A DNA stretch of 64,000 nucleotides from Gigaspora rosea (taxonomy: Eukaryota > Glomeromycota > Glomeromycetes > Diversisporales > Gigasporaceae): assembly GCA_003550325.1 (NCBI GenBank), contig QKWP01000834.1:9814-73813 (forward strand), written 5' to 3'. The notes beneath the pieces were generated by a model, which worked only from the letters and a program-made list of their open reading frames with translations, was not told the origin of the DNA and made no database searches. Made by a program: the position numbers and the translations under genes. The number at the start of each line of letters is the position of its first letter. Positions within the stretch are counted from its first letter, which is position 1. Below are positions 36,047 through 46,501 of the stretch, piece by piece.

Positions 36047-36068
36047 GAACTCGGTCTGGACCGAGTTC
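36047..36068. repeat. Perfect 10-bp-arm palindrome downstream of the kinase
   Basis: GAACTCGGTC-TG-GACCGAGTTC lies 112 bp after the kinase stop codon. It could form a hairpin in the 3' UTR or be the core of a small palindromic repeat. No function can be assigned. Confidence 0.7.
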
Positions 36069-36700
36069 AATTCGGACTTTGGACTTTTAAATTTTTGTTG
36101 GACTTTTAAAAATTTCCTCTTTCTCATATAAGTATACTATTAATAAGTGTATGTATGTACATATATACATATATATATATATATAAATATGTGTTTACAG
36201 TATATAGGTCTTTAATGTATTTTGTTTGTATATATTTATTGCTTGCTATATAGATATATATATATATATATTTCTACAATATAATGCTGTAATGGAATTA
36301 TTTGGGCGTATACTATTGTAAGAATCTACTACGTTGTAAATCTGTTTGAATAATAATAAATAATATTTCACATGTTCATTTACAATATTTATTTGTAAGC
36401 GACATAAAATAATCCATTATTATTAATATCAATATTTATTTGTAAGCAAGATAAATACTGAAATATTTCATGATTGATTTGCCATAGTTATGAAATTTTC
36501 ATAATTTACCCTCTCTAAAAATAAAAATAGAAATCATTTCGTTCTTGACCCATATTAGCAATTATACCGGGTATAATAGAATGTTATGATACGGGCTGGT
36601 CCAAAAGGCTTGGGCCGACCCGGTGTTATGCATTTTTTTTAGTTAGTATTATTTTTTACCGTATATTTCTTATTTTGGTATAGTTGTGGCGTGGTTGGGT
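36069..36700. other. Intergenic DNA with AT microsatellites
   Basis: Short (TA)n runs at 36,155-36,190 and 36,250-36,270. From about 36,590 a GC-rich stretch GGGCCGACCCGGTGTTA begins. It has partial inverse matches near 37,045-37,105, possibly the end of a TIR element whose boundaries I could not settle. Confidence 0.5.
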
Positions 36701-36800
36701 GATTAGATCTCCAAACGGGAGATCAAGTCTCCAATCGAGAGATCGAATCTCCAAACGGGAGATCGAGTCTCCAAACGACAGATTAAATCTCCCAATCGAA
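36701..36800 (+). repeat. 20-bp minisatellite, five units
   Basis: Five head-to-tail 20-bp units of consensus GATCRARTCTCCAAACGGGA, at 36,701, 36,721, 36,741, 36,761 and 36,781, differ at a few positions each. Each unit contains GAGATC/GATCTC-type dyads. It lies about 40 bp upstream of a TATAAAGG box. Confidence 0.9.
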
Positions 36801-36825
36801 GAACTAAAGTCACATACGAATTAGA

Positions 36826-36960
36826 AGTATATAAAGGTTTAGTTTCTGATAAGGGACAGTAGTCGAGTAGAGTAGTTAACGATTGTATATAGTTTTAATA
36901 TTATTGATATTCCGATGTATTGATTTATTTTAATAAAGATAAACCTTAAACCCGAAACTA
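36826..36960 (+). promoter_or_regulatory. Possible promoter/poly(A) region of an unknown element
   Basis: A TATATAAAGG box (36,830) is followed about 85 bp later by AATAAAGATAAACC, a layout like the U3-R of an LTR. No matching second LTR, PBS or pol domain was seen, so this is only suggestive. The short frames at 36,960-37,251 downstream are unrecognised. Confidence 0.3.
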
Positions 36961-37299
36961 TGTGTGTTAGTTATTGTTTTAAACCACTTACTTTTGTTCA
37001 CGATCAAACTAAACTGGCACAATTTCATCAAGCTCTCCCAACCGATCGTAACACCGGCCGACAAAAATTACTCGGGCCGGTCGACCGGGCCGACCATATT
37101 ATTAAAAAACTTTTTTGCAATTTCAATTACCAATCACTCCTATAAATATGATCTCCTAACAGTAATTTCGGTAATTTTTATTGAACAAATTACCATACCT
37201 CAAAAACTTCTCGACAATCATGCTCGCCATGCTCGTGTTTATGTTGGTTGACTGTCTATCATCACGAAATTATATTATCTTTTCTTTGATTCTGACTTA

Positions 37300-37910
37300 A
37301 TGCTGACCGAATCTATGATTAATTCCAACCTAATTCGATAACTTGCCCGTCAATTATCTTACAAGTCTTTAAAAAATTATTTAGCACCAACAAAAAGTAA
37401 AGTTCTTATTCGGCCCATTGAACCAAGAAAGATTAATTTGGATTAGTTTATTGATGGTCGGTTTACTGACTATTGGTGGTTTTTAGTAAAAATTAAAGTG
37501 GATAAAAGATAAAAGGTTGAAAAATAGATTGATTTAAAATCCTAACTTATCTTAGTCGGTCCGCCCGGCCCGTGAAGGCATGGGTCAATGGGGTGTTCGA
37601 TGTACTATGTAAATCAAAACTATGTATGGTATATAGTAAAAGGTTATTAATGAATTTTTTTAGATAACGTAGTAATTAAATATTATAATTATTAAAATTT
37701 TTAAATAGATGCACAGTCCTAACTATTTGATAGTTTCAAATGAAATTTNAATGCTGACCGAATCTATGATTAATTCCAACCTAATTCGATAACTTGCCCG
37801 TCAATTATCTTACAAGTCTTTAAAAAATTATTTAGCACCAACAATAATTATTAAAATTTTTAAATAGATGCACAGTCCTAACTATTTGATAGTTTCAAAT
37901 GAAATTTTTC
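37300..37910. other. Assembly seam: single N between duplicated flanks
   Basis: One N stands at 37,749. The ~95 bases after it repeat 37,299-37,393 almost exactly (ATGCTGACCGAATCTATGAT..). The next ~64 bases (to ~37,910) repeat the stretch just before the N (AATAGATGCACAGTCCTAAC..). This is the pattern of two overlapping contigs or haplotypes joined without merging, not a natural repeat. Confidence 0.8.
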
Positions 37911-38240
37911 CGATACCAGCATTATGTCTTTACAAACAAAGATATAGAGCTCATTTTGCTTTTTTTTAAGGAAAAAAAAGAAAAGTAGATTAAAAAGTTT
38001 TCATATTTAAATAAAAGAAATGCAAAAAATGTCTCTATAGCTTTGCTTGTAGGGACGTAATCCTGGTCTCAGTGAATTTCAATCAAAACTATCAAACAGT
38101 TAGGACTGTGCATCTATTTAAAATTTTAATAATTATGATATTTAATTACTACATTATCTAAAAAATTCATTAACAACCTTTTACTATATACCATACATAG
38201 TTTTGATTTACATAATACATCAAACACCCCAATGGGTTGA
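37580..38240. repeat. Inverted repeat spanning the seam
   Basis: 37,590-37,745 (ATGGGGTGTTCGATGTACTA .. CAGTCCTAACTATTTGATAG) is repeated in inverse at 38,085-38,240. It is probably the arms of a foldback or TIR element. CGGGTC/GGGTCAACCC motifs beyond the arms may be its outer ends. Confidence 0.65.
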
Positions 38241-38246
38241 ATTTTA

Positions 38247-38486
38247 CAGGAGAGTCCCCAAATTTCCAGGTTGGATGCGTCGGATCTAGGTCGGCGTTTA
38301 GCCCAAGTTGTTAGCAAATTCTATAGCAAGATTATCAGCTGGGCATTTTTTACTTAATGGATGAATATGATTTATTAGTAAAAATTTTTTATGATCTTGG
38401 GGCAAAATTGATTAATTCCGGACTGGCTAACCATGATTCTGATGCACTCTGAAGTATTCTGACCCGGAATTTTGGGGACCTCCCTG
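38247..38486. mobile_element. 240-bp TA-flanked MITE, TIR CAGGGAGGTCCCC
   Basis: The ends CAGGAGAGTCCCCAAATTTC and (inverse) CAGGGAGGTCCCCAAAATTC are bounded by TA on both sides, as for Tc1/mariner elements. No ORF. Confidence 0.7.
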
Positions 38487-38664
38487 TATGAGTTCAATGG
38501 GTCAACCCTTGGCCTACCAGCCCACCCGGTTGATGACCGGGGTCAACCCATATCACTAGATACCGGTAGTATAATACTGTATAACAAGAAAAGTATCAGA
38601 GATATTAGCTGATATTGCAAACCTGAGATTTTTTTGTCTATTTTCTTTCCAATCTAATATATAT

Positions 38665-38841
38665 GTTGTGCCCCAAATGCAAATCTGGCCCAGTTGTCAA
38701 TTGGGACAGCCCAAATGTCAATATTTATAGCCAAAATAAAAAACTGGCCTAATCTAACCCTAACCTAACCCTAATATCCGGGCTAAATTAATTTTTAATT
38801 TGCAAGATTGACAACTGGGCCGATTTGCATTTGGGCACGAC
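38665..38841. mobile_element. 177-bp MITE with ~38-bp TIRs and telomere-like core
   Basis: GTTGTGCCCCAAATGCAAAT and (inverse) GTCGTGCCCAAATGCAAATC extend to GGCCCAGTTGTCAAT on both sides. The core holds CTAACCCTAACCTAACCC. The flanks ATATATAT and ATATACAT agree at 7 of 8, but the sequence is too simple to be sure of a TSD. Confidence 0.65.
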
Positions 38842-38997
38842 ATATACATATAACCAATCAGAATAGTATAACTGTAATTCTGATGAAATTATCAATTTTT
38901 GCTACCAATTTTACCAATAGTAGTGAAATTGTTTTACCACCTCCTTTAGGTATTGTCACAGGCTAAATAGTAGATCGACAAAATTGATGCAGTAAAC

Positions 38998-39145
38998 TCA
39001 TGACATTAAGCAGATCGGCCATAGGAATTCCAGATCGACTACTATATGAGGCTTATCGGCTGAATAATAAAAATGATAACCTATGCGAAATCCAAAAAAG
39101 AATTCCAAGAAGAACAAATGAAGATTTAAAGAAAAGAAACTAAAA
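38998..39145 (+). other. Short unrecognised coding-like fragment
   Basis: The frame MTLSRSAIGIPDRLLYEAYR .. RIPRRTNEDLKKRN ends with TAA. It looks protein-like but is short and follows in-frame stops. About 160 bp later comes a TATAAAAG box (39,329) and AATAAATCA sequences (39,405-39,430), which could mark an LTR-like remnant. No second LTR was seen. Confidence 0.25.
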
Positions 39146-39945
39146 ATCAAAAATTAATTAGAAATAGTTACAATATAAAATATTGTAAAGGCAAAGCCTT
39201 CATTATTATAATCATGTTGTACTTATCGTTGTAAGCCCCTTAGTTATAGTGATCTTTCCCTTGATTCTTTCATGATGAAAGATCTGATTTATCCTAAGCC
39301 TCTCTAGTTCATTAGTTTAGTTTTAGTTATAAAAGCTCTGTAATTTCCCTCTTGTAAAGAATATTTATCCTATGGGATTGTAATATTTCTTACATAATAT
39401 ATTAAATAAATCACTTTGATAATATCGTATAATAAATCAAATTGTTGATAAATCACTATCGTCACGCCTCTGGCGAATTGCCTCATCATTTAAAATTTTA
39501 TATTTTTGTGTTTATCATATCAAAAAGATACAATTCACTTCGTAATAGTATAAGTATAGTCATTGCTACTCATGTAGAAATATTTTTCTCAGATTAAAAA
39601 TTATTTAAAATATACCAAAATAAAAATGATCATTTATTGATTGGTTATCTAGATCATATATAAAGATTAATGCTTGAATTTAGGCCTCTGCATGGGCCTG
39701 GCTACCCACAGGTACCCTAAGAGTAGTACCACTAGAGCTGGGCTTGGGCATCAAATTACAAGCCCTAGAGCAGGGTAGAGCAAGCCTTTTATTATATGAA
39801 TAGGGCTTGAGTACTAGCACTACCTGGTTTAGAGTAACCCATTATACATGCACATAACTATCCACCAATTAAAAACTTATATTGATCGATAATCTTTTTT
39901 TTTTTTAGATCTGAACAAATGTGCTAGTCATATTATTAATAATTG
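39146..39945. other. Intergenic DNA, possible LTR-like remnant
   Basis: 39,217-39,470 has TG.. start, TATA box and polyadenylation-like motifs but no partner. A GC-richer patch at 39,690-39,850 (GGGCCTGGCTACCC, CTAGAGCTGGGCTTGGGC) looks like another degraded repeat. No gene. Confidence 0.4.
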
Positions 39946-39947
39946 TC

Positions 39948-40166
39948 GCAGATGATTGTGAAATTGGATGATGGTGAAATTTGGGGGTCTCAATTTGAAA
40001 ATATAAACCCTACCAAAATCTATCTATACTTCTTTATTAATAACTCTAACCCTAAATCCTAATTCAACCACAAAAAAAATTTAACAAAAAAGGTTCTAAA
40101 AATTTTTAAAAATCATACATAAAATAGATTCAAATTTCACTATCATTCAATTTTATGATCATCTGT
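39948..40166 (-). mobile_element. MITE of the 4102 family (second copy)
   Basis: The inverted ends GCAGATGATTGTGAAATTGG and CACAGATGATCATAAAATTG enclose a core matching 4190-4270 in inverse (CCCTACCAAAATCTATCTAT, AACTCTAACCCTAAATCC). Both sides carry AATAATT, a possible target duplication. Confidence 0.6.
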
Positions 40167-40169
40167 GCC

Positions 40170-41180
40170 AATAATTATCATAACTTCATTAGATTAGGAT
40201 ACAGTAACTGCACTAGTATACTAGTGAAACTAGTTAGAAATAGTATAATAACCAAAAGTTGATAGTTTATTAGATCTTAATTAGCAAACAATATATTCTA
40301 ATTGTATTTAGAGAATAACAAGTTGCAAGATTTTCTTAATAAAATTGGTAAAGAAATGTGCTTATCAAACCAAAATATTGCTTTAAATTATTTTATAAAT
40401 CAAATAATTACCATATTTATGAGATAATTTATTAAATTTTATTTATTATAATAACTATATTGTTTGTATATTGATCTTAAAAATTTTTTTAATATAAAAC
40501 TTCTAAAAGTAAATTCTTTTATAGTTAAAATATGTAATTTTTTTTTAAATATTAAAGGTGAGACCTTGCTTTTATTTTTATTAAATTTAATAGTTACTTT
40601 TTATAATACTAAAAGAAATTTCATTTTTTTAATCTAATGCTAAGAATAAAAACTCAGACATATATCTAAGAAACCTAAATACTTATTTGTAGCCTAAACC
40701 TACCAAAGTAGCCAAGGCTTACCTAGATTTGTGTATATATAAGAATATCAGATGGAGGTGTAGAAAATTAAAATATGTAATTTAAATCTATATTAGTTGC
40801 ATAATACATGGATGAGATGAAAAGTTTTGTCAGTAGATCAATATCTTGATTATTTTTAAATACTGTATACAGTTTTAAATTTTATATATATTAATATAGT
40901 GGTTATAATGAATTTATAAAAAAAAATTTAATTAATTTTAATTAGATAGTTGTTAAAAAAATTGGTTTTTAAATTTATTAATTTAACCAATTGAAATTTA
41001 TTATTATAAAAATTTAAATTAAATCATTTATGTTAAAAATTTTTATATAATAAAAAAATTATATAACCAAAATAATGAACTATATTTATATAATTAAAAT
41101 TTATATAAATAAATTTTATTTATAATTATTTGAAGTAATTTTATTATAAATTAAATATTTTACTATATATAGTAATTAAT
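40170..41180. other. Very AT-rich DNA, no gene seen
   Basis: No coding signal, repeat array or TIR pair could be supported. Confidence 0.55.
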
Positions 41181-41488
41181 TTACTAAATTTAGGGGTTGT
41201 TTAAAGCCAGGTGCATTTACGTGATATAAAGCCAATCAAAATCGTAAAATTTGATCTTTACGGATCAGCCCGACGAGACAAAAACAAAGAAAAAAAGTGA
41301 AAAATGCCAAAAATACAAAAAACGAGTGTCTAAACCTGTCTAGGAGTATTAATAAAAAATGTCGGAAAGACAATTTTACTTATAAACCAAGCCTAACCCT
41401 AACCCTAACTAACCCTTACCCTAATTTTAATTAAGTAATCAAAAACATATAAACGCATCTGGCTTTAGCCATCTCCTAAATTTAGTAA
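41181..41488. mobile_element. 308-bp MITE with telomere-like core
   Basis: TTACTAAATTTAGGGGTTGT and (inverse) TTACTAAATTTAGGAGATGG, followed by AAAGCCAGNTGC on both sides, form ~38-bp TIRs. The core has CCTAACCCTAACCCTAAC. No TSD was resolved because the flanks continue the symmetry. Confidence 0.65.
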
Positions 41489-41710
41489 TAAAATTTATCT
41501 ATATAACAATTTTTAATTTTTGGTTGTTTTAAATAAATTTAATAATTTTATTTGAAAATAGAATAGTTATAAAAAAAAATTATTGCAAAATTATTATTAT
41601 TATTTATAATATTTATAAAAATATTAAAAAATAAAAAAACTATAGCTTCGCAAAATCTAATTAAACAAAAAAAAATTTTAAATTATAAATTTTTTTAAAT
41701 TTTAACATGT

Positions 41711-42439
41711 TGTAATATAATAACTTTTAGGCAAGAGACTATATCACTTGACTTAACATGTAAGAGGATAAGAAATGTGTAAATAATAAGAAAATTCAAA
41801 ATAAGATTTAAGATGCAATTAAAAGATTAATAAAAATACAAAAAGAATATTTAAGATAAAAGAGATTTAAGACAAATTAGAGAAAGAGCCTTTATTTGAT
41901 GGATAAAGGGTCAAAAGATAACAAGACAATGGTTTTATACTTAAAGAATGATAGTAGTTTATTAAATATAATGTTTTAAGTACAAGAATTATTTAGAAAG
42001 AACAAAAGTAGAGAACTGAAGATATTTTGTCTTGGGGAAAAAAGCAGGGTTTTTATATCTGTAGAAATTTAGTATTTTTACTATAACAAGTAATAATAAT
42101 AAGATATAATAATGAGGTATTATAATGAGATATAATAACAAGATAGAATAATGAGATATTATAATAAGATATAATAACAAGAAAGAATAATGAAATATAA
42201 TACCGAGATATAATAACGAGATATAATAACGAAATATAATAATAAGATATTATAATGAGTTATTATAGTGAGTTATTATAAGAAATTATAGTGAAAATAG
42301 CTCCTTTTTAAGAACGGAGAAAAGTTTTTCTAATAAAATTAATACTACAGATTTGATTGCTTAAATAAAAATTGTACTATTCTTAATACTTTTATAATAT
42401 TTTCCTAATACTAATATTTAAAATTATACTAATGTAACA
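41711..42439 (-). repeat. 3' LTR of the 16-kb Gypsy element
   Basis: 729 bp, TGTAATATAATAAC .. TAATGTAACA as written on the plus strand. Contains a GATATAATAA-type microsatellite (about 42,095-42,290) that explains most of the length difference from the other LTR. Confidence 0.92.
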
Positions 42440-42441
42440 CT

Positions 42442-42460
42442 ATTCCCTCCTTTAAAAATT
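42442..42460 (-). other. Polypurine tract
   Basis: On the minus strand AAAGGAGGGAATAG stands directly before the 3' LTR (TGTTACATT), the expected place for the plus-strand primer of reverse transcription. Confidence 0.75.
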
Positions 42461-43126
42461 TTACTCCGTAAAATTTAAAATATTATTAATAATAAAAAAA
42501 TTTATATAAAATAAAAATAATAATTTAATATATGTACAATAAATAAAAAAATTTAGAAAAAAAAATAATAATAAAATAATATAAAAAACTCATAACCAGA
42601 CCATGTCTTCTCATGTGCACTTGGGCAAGGCATATGGCCTAGCGGTGGAGTTGAAACTGCAACTATCACAACAGTCACACACCCTTACCACCAATCTATA
42701 AGAGTGATTCACCAAAAATTTTTTAAATGCTCCTTTTGTTTATCAATTTTCTGCATAAAATTGTCCAATCAGATTATCGAATTTGGCAACGTGGGTTGAT
42801 CTTTTTTACGTATATTATGGGCTATATGTCATACTGCATACATTTTCGCTTTTACCCAAAAGCTTTTCTTCTTTTTTTTTTTTATCAAAATAAAAATTTT
42901 TCAAAATGGTTCATAGATGCCGCCATAGTCACTTTAAACGTAGTTTCTATCGTTCAGGTAGAACTAATAATAATAATAAAAATAATAATAATAATAATCA
43001 TAATAGTAATAGTAACAATAGTGATAATAATAATGATAATATCGAAAAGTAACTAATAAAAATGGAAATATTATTAATAATATTATAATAATAATAATAA
43101 TAAATATATTATATTTTTTTTATAGA
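42461..43126. other. 3' non-coding region of the Gypsy element
   Basis: AT-rich, with a TAA/ATA trinucleotide microsatellite at about 42,962-43,030 and 43,085-43,105. A plus-strand frame at 42,727-43,056 is partly made of this microsatellite. GC-richer sequence at 42,600-42,715 contains TGGCCTAGCGGTGG, like a tRNA box A, but no box B follows. Confidence 0.5.
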
Positions 43127-43366
43127 ATGCAGCAGAATTTGGTCAACACTAATAAGGAGTTGAGAAGTATGCAAAGGAAGTTAAAAAGAACACAAGATAA
43201 ATTAGCTTATTTGTGGACAGTTCCGCTAGTACCTCAATACGAACAGGTATATGATTCCAAATACGGAAATGGAGAAAAAGAAGAAGAAGAAATAAATGAA
43301 AATGAAGAAATAGAAGAATATAAAGAGGAAGAAATAGAAAATGAAGAAGTTATTGTCATTGATTAA
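43127..43366 (+). CDS. Antisense acidic coiled-coil ORF inside the Gypsy element
   Basis: 79 codons opening MQQNLVNTNKELRSMQRKLK. Residues 1-30 have heptad-like spacing of Leu/Met (likely coiled coil), and residues ~50-79 are almost only Glu/Asn/Ile/Lys. A TTTTTTATAG acceptor-like site stands just before the ATG, so it could be a downstream exon. It runs against the direction of gag-pol. Its makeup resembles the ORF pieces at 45,540-45,928. No family was recognised, and it may be a captured host fragment. Confidence 0.35.
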   Translation: MQQNLVNTNKELRSMQRKLKRTQDKLAYLWTVPLVPQYEQVYDSKYGNGEKEEEEINENEEIEEYKEEEIENEEVIVID

Positions 43367-43398
43367 AAAAAAATTTTTTATTTTTTTGTATATATATA

Positions 43399-44662
43399 TA
43401 TTTTTTTTAATATTAAGGTGACCACTTAGGTACCCTAGCACTTTATTGGTCCAAGCGGGTTGGCCCGGTCAATATAACTGTGCCACATATTACATTTGTA
43501 TAACGAGAGTACAACTAGCCACACGTACAACTTTTGGTTGTCTAATTTAAGTAGTCTGCCCGAAGGTTCTATACTAGATGCTATACCTGCAACCCAACTA
43601 GGGGATTGCCTATTTAAACTCTCTGGCTTCTACTAGTGATGCCACCGAAATTGATTTTTGAAAAAGGCCTATTTCGTCTTTATTAGAGAAAATTAAAATT
43701 TTTTATAAGGAAGAAAAAATAAAATTTATATAGATATGTTCCTTATAATTTCGTCTATTCAAAAAAAGTATCAAATAATTTTGTCTTTCAAGTAAAATAG
43801 ATCAAAAACAATTTCGTCTTCAAATTTTAATTTCGGTTTTAGAACCCGAAATGCTTTCGTCCTCATGTATAGCTTCTACACATGTTCAATGTTCCTTCCA
43901 ATATACCTTTCGAGTAATTCACTATTAAAAGTACCCTAAGGCTTTAGTCAAACACCTATTGGAGGGTATTTGCCCATGTGGTAAACCTGGTAGAGTAATA
44001 CCTGTCCCACACAGGTATTCACCTACACTTTCAGTAACTTACGCATTCACCAAGTCAAACAACTTGCAGTTAGGGGGTTACCCTGCAACCGCTACCATTA
44101 CCTACTATTGCCCTTGTGGAGTTCACTAGACCCCAGTACCCGGTCAGTCACTCTTTGGGTCCTTTTCCCCAGTTACTCCAGACTACCAATCCAGTTGGCC
44201 CGGAAGGATCAGTCTGCCAGGCTTTAGGTGCCTAAGATCTTTCTTTCCTTGGTTCATTCTTCTATAACACATGACCTTTTCCTCCGGTATGACTCCGGCG
44301 GCCAGGTTGGTGGGCCCCCTTTGCTATAGGAGCTCTTGCCCATCCAGTTTTCCAGTCAGTCACCACTAAGATCCTTTTCCCTGGTACCGTCGAAAGTCTA
44401 GCTACCTCTCCACTCAGGACTTGCCAAATGGGTTTCTGTTTCTCCAGTTCCTTGGATTTGTCTGTATAACAAAACACAATTTCGCCCGAAAGCTCCTATT
44501 CAAGATGGTAACCAAGGACTACAGGTAGTGTACCCAACCGATCGACAAGACGCAGTTACCGGAACACAGGTCTATTTTTCAAAAGCGTCGCTAGTGGGAT
44601 TTGAACTCTAGACCCGCCACTTGGGGGTGACAACTTACCAACTTCCCTAAGTCGCCACACCC
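43399..44662 (-). mobile_element. ~1.02-kb tRNA-headed SINE, copy 2, 18-bp TSD
   Basis: Inverse copy of the element at 19,760: the tRNA-like head (boxes A and B) is at 44,560-44,662 and the poly-A tail is at 43,399-43,408 as T's. It is flanked by the 18-mer TTTTTTTGTATATATATA (43,381-43,398, 44,663-44,680). A 238-bp family A MITE sits inside. Without it the length is 1,018 bp, against 1,027 for copy 1. Divergence from copy 1 is several percent by eye. Confidence 0.85.
43634..43871 (-). mobile_element. 238-bp hAT-like MITE family A (copy 3)
   Basis: TAGTGATGCCACCG..CCTCATGTATA, flanked by the perfect 8-mer GCTTCTAC (43,626-43,633, 43,872-43,879). The other SINE copy has the uninterrupted site (GGGTAGAAGCC near 20,544-20,554), so the filled and empty states can be compared directly. 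Confidence 0.92.
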
Positions 44663-44726
44663 TTTTTTTGTATATATATATTTTCTATATTTTAATAAAA
44701 GATATATTTTATAGAAATAATTTATA

Positions 44727-45055
44727 CATCGCATGTGCGATGTTGTCACACCTGCCGTAAATCATAAAATCAGGTGTAATATAAAATCAAAACAATTAAA
44801 ATAACCTGTTTTTTCATTAGATAGGGTTAGAGTAAGGTATAGATTGTATGTATGAGCAAAAGGGGTTTTTATAGTAAAATTTTGCAAGGAATTTTTTTTG
44901 TTAGAATCCTAAGAGTAGTTTCATATACTCAATTTTAAGTTATAGACGATTTTTGACAAAACGAACGTTTGTTTTGAATTGTTTGATCATGTAACGTTAC
45001 ACCTGATCTTGAAATTTGATTGGGAGAGTGACATATAAGGCGCATCGCATGGGGC
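44727..45055. repeat. Possible inverted-repeat remnant
   Basis: It starts with the palindrome CATCGCATGTGCGATG and AATCAGGTGTAA, and near the right end has GTTACACCTGAT and GCGCATCGCATG in inverse order. Boundaries and TSD are unclear. Confidence 0.4.
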
Positions 45056-45192
45056 TATGAATAAATTTACTCTATTTTATAAATTGTTTAAAATATTTAT
45101 TGAATGTTTTTTTTTAAATAAATAAGAATAATAACTTAATAGATATATAAAAAAAACCTAAAATTAGAAAAAGAATAAAATAGTATAATAAA

Positions 45193-45356
45193 AATAATGC
45201 CTTGTGATACAAACACTGTGACCTAAGGGCCTCAGAATATATTAGTATGTTTTGTCTAATATATCTGTATGAACTCTCCTTAAGCATGATTCGAACTTCG
45301 AGACTGTTGATCGGACAATCACCTGCTCAAACCACTGCTCCATATCACAAGGTATA
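45193..45356 (-). mobile_element. tRNA-like repeat with inverted ends
   Basis: On the minus strand ACCTTGTGATATGGAGCAGTGG gives an acceptor-like start and box-A-like region. GATTGTCCGATCA could be an anticodon stem-loop, and GAAGTTCGAATC is a near-consensus box B. The far end repeats the start in inverse (GCCTTGTGATAC). It is best read as a tRNA-derived short element or tRNA pseudogene, not a functional tRNA. Confidence 0.5.
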
Positions 45357-45542
45357 AATTTAGAAAAAAATAGGGTTTAAAAATGTTCAAAAATAGATAA
45401 TCAAAATTAGATCATCAGTAAATAAAAGGATAATCAAAATTACGGTTTGAATACTATTTTGAAAATGCCTTGTAATCAAAAATTTTCCTGATTTTTAAAA
45501 AAGAAAAAACAATTATTGAAGAAAGAAGAAGGTAAAAAAGAA

Positions 45543-45928
45543 ATGGAAGAAGTTGAGTTTATTGAAAACGATAATATTTAGTAAGTAATTAATATTGTGT
45601 ATTTAAAAGAAATCGATAATAATTATAAATTAAAATTAAATAATTTGGCTAGTATGCAGGAAGTTGCTAAAGAAGAAGAAATAACAGAAGAAGATGTTAT
45701 AGAAGAAGAAGTTGAAAGAGAGGTTAGAGACGAAGAAGAAGAAAGTATTTGTAAATGAGCCTAGGGTGAACTGGTTGCAAAGTATTGAAGCAGTCACAAA
45801 GGAGTTATATGAATTAAAAGGGAAGCTAGAAGCTAAAGAGAATGAATTAGATCTTTTAAAAGGAGACCGAGATAGTATCTTAGAAAGACGAAATTCTTTG
45901 GAGTCAGATTTTATTCAAATGTTAGGAA
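45543..45928 (+). CDS. Antisense coiled-coil ORF pieces, cut by the N gap
   Basis: Several plus-strand frames are Glu/Lys-rich: MEEVEFIENDNI (45,543), then SMQEVAKEEEITEEDVIEEE (about 45,650-45,758), then from 45,712 a frame opening MKERLETKKK. Its residues ~20-72 (WLQSIEAVTKELYELKGKLE, KENELDLLKGDRDSILERRN) are a strong coiled coil. The last frame runs into the N gap at 45,929, so its end is unknown. It lies antisense to gag-pol, like 43,127-43,366, and may be part of the same lost gene. No family was recognised. Confidence 0.4.
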
Positions 45929-46389
45929 NNNNNNNNNNNNNNNNNNNNNNNNNNNNNNNNNNNNNNNNNNNNNNNNNNNNNNNNNNNNNNNNNNNNNNNN
46001 NNNNNNNNNNNNNNNNNNNNNNNNNNNNNNNNNNNNNNNNNNNNNNNNNNNNNNNNNNNNNNNNNNNNNNNNNNNNNNNNNNNNNNNNNNNNNNNNNNNN
46101 NNNNNNNNNNNNNNNNNNNNNNNNNNNNNNNNNNNNNNNNNNNNNNNNNNNNNNNNNNNNNNNNNNNNNNNNNNNNNNNNNNNNNNNNNNNNNNNNNNNN
46201 NNNNNNNNNNNNNNNNNNNNNNNNNNNNNNNNNNNNNNNNNNNNNNNNNNNNNNNNNNNNNNNNNNNNNNNNNNNNNNNNNNNNNNNNNNNNNNNNNNNN
46301 NNNNNNNNNNNNNNNNNNNNNNNNNNNNNNNNNNNNNNNNNNNNNNNNNNNNNNNNNNNNNNNNNNNNNNNNNNNNNNNNNNNNNNNNN
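45929..46389. other. 461-bp assembly gap (N)
   Basis: A run of N from 45,929 to 46,389, followed directly by 39 T and then A/T sequence. Any frame crossing it is not real. Confidence 0.98.
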
Positions 46390-46435
<46 letters not shown>

Positions 46436-46501
46436 ATATATACAAAAATAAAAATAAAAGTAGTAAAAAAAAATAAAATAAAGTTGTGTACAAAAAAAAA
46501 A

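Noticed and set aside
36595..37105. A discrete TIR element defined by GGGCCGACCCGG and its inverse
   Set aside because: The inverse matches are patchy and flanking duplications were not found, so boundaries cannot be supported.
42600..42720. tRNA gene or SINE head near TGGCCTAGCGGTGG
   Set aside because: A box-A-like motif is present, but no box B follows and no cloverleaf could be drawn.
42727..43056. 109-codon plus-strand frame with hydrophobic start
   Set aside because: Its second half is translated TAA/ATA microsatellite and the rest shows no family resemblance. It also cannot be spliced in phase to the ORF at 43,127.
45712..46476. Long frames crossing the N gap on both strands (45,712-46,476 plus, 45,915-46,493 minus)
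   Set aside because: They consist mostly of unknown residues plus translated poly-T/A. Only the part before 45,929 on the plus strand is real sequence.
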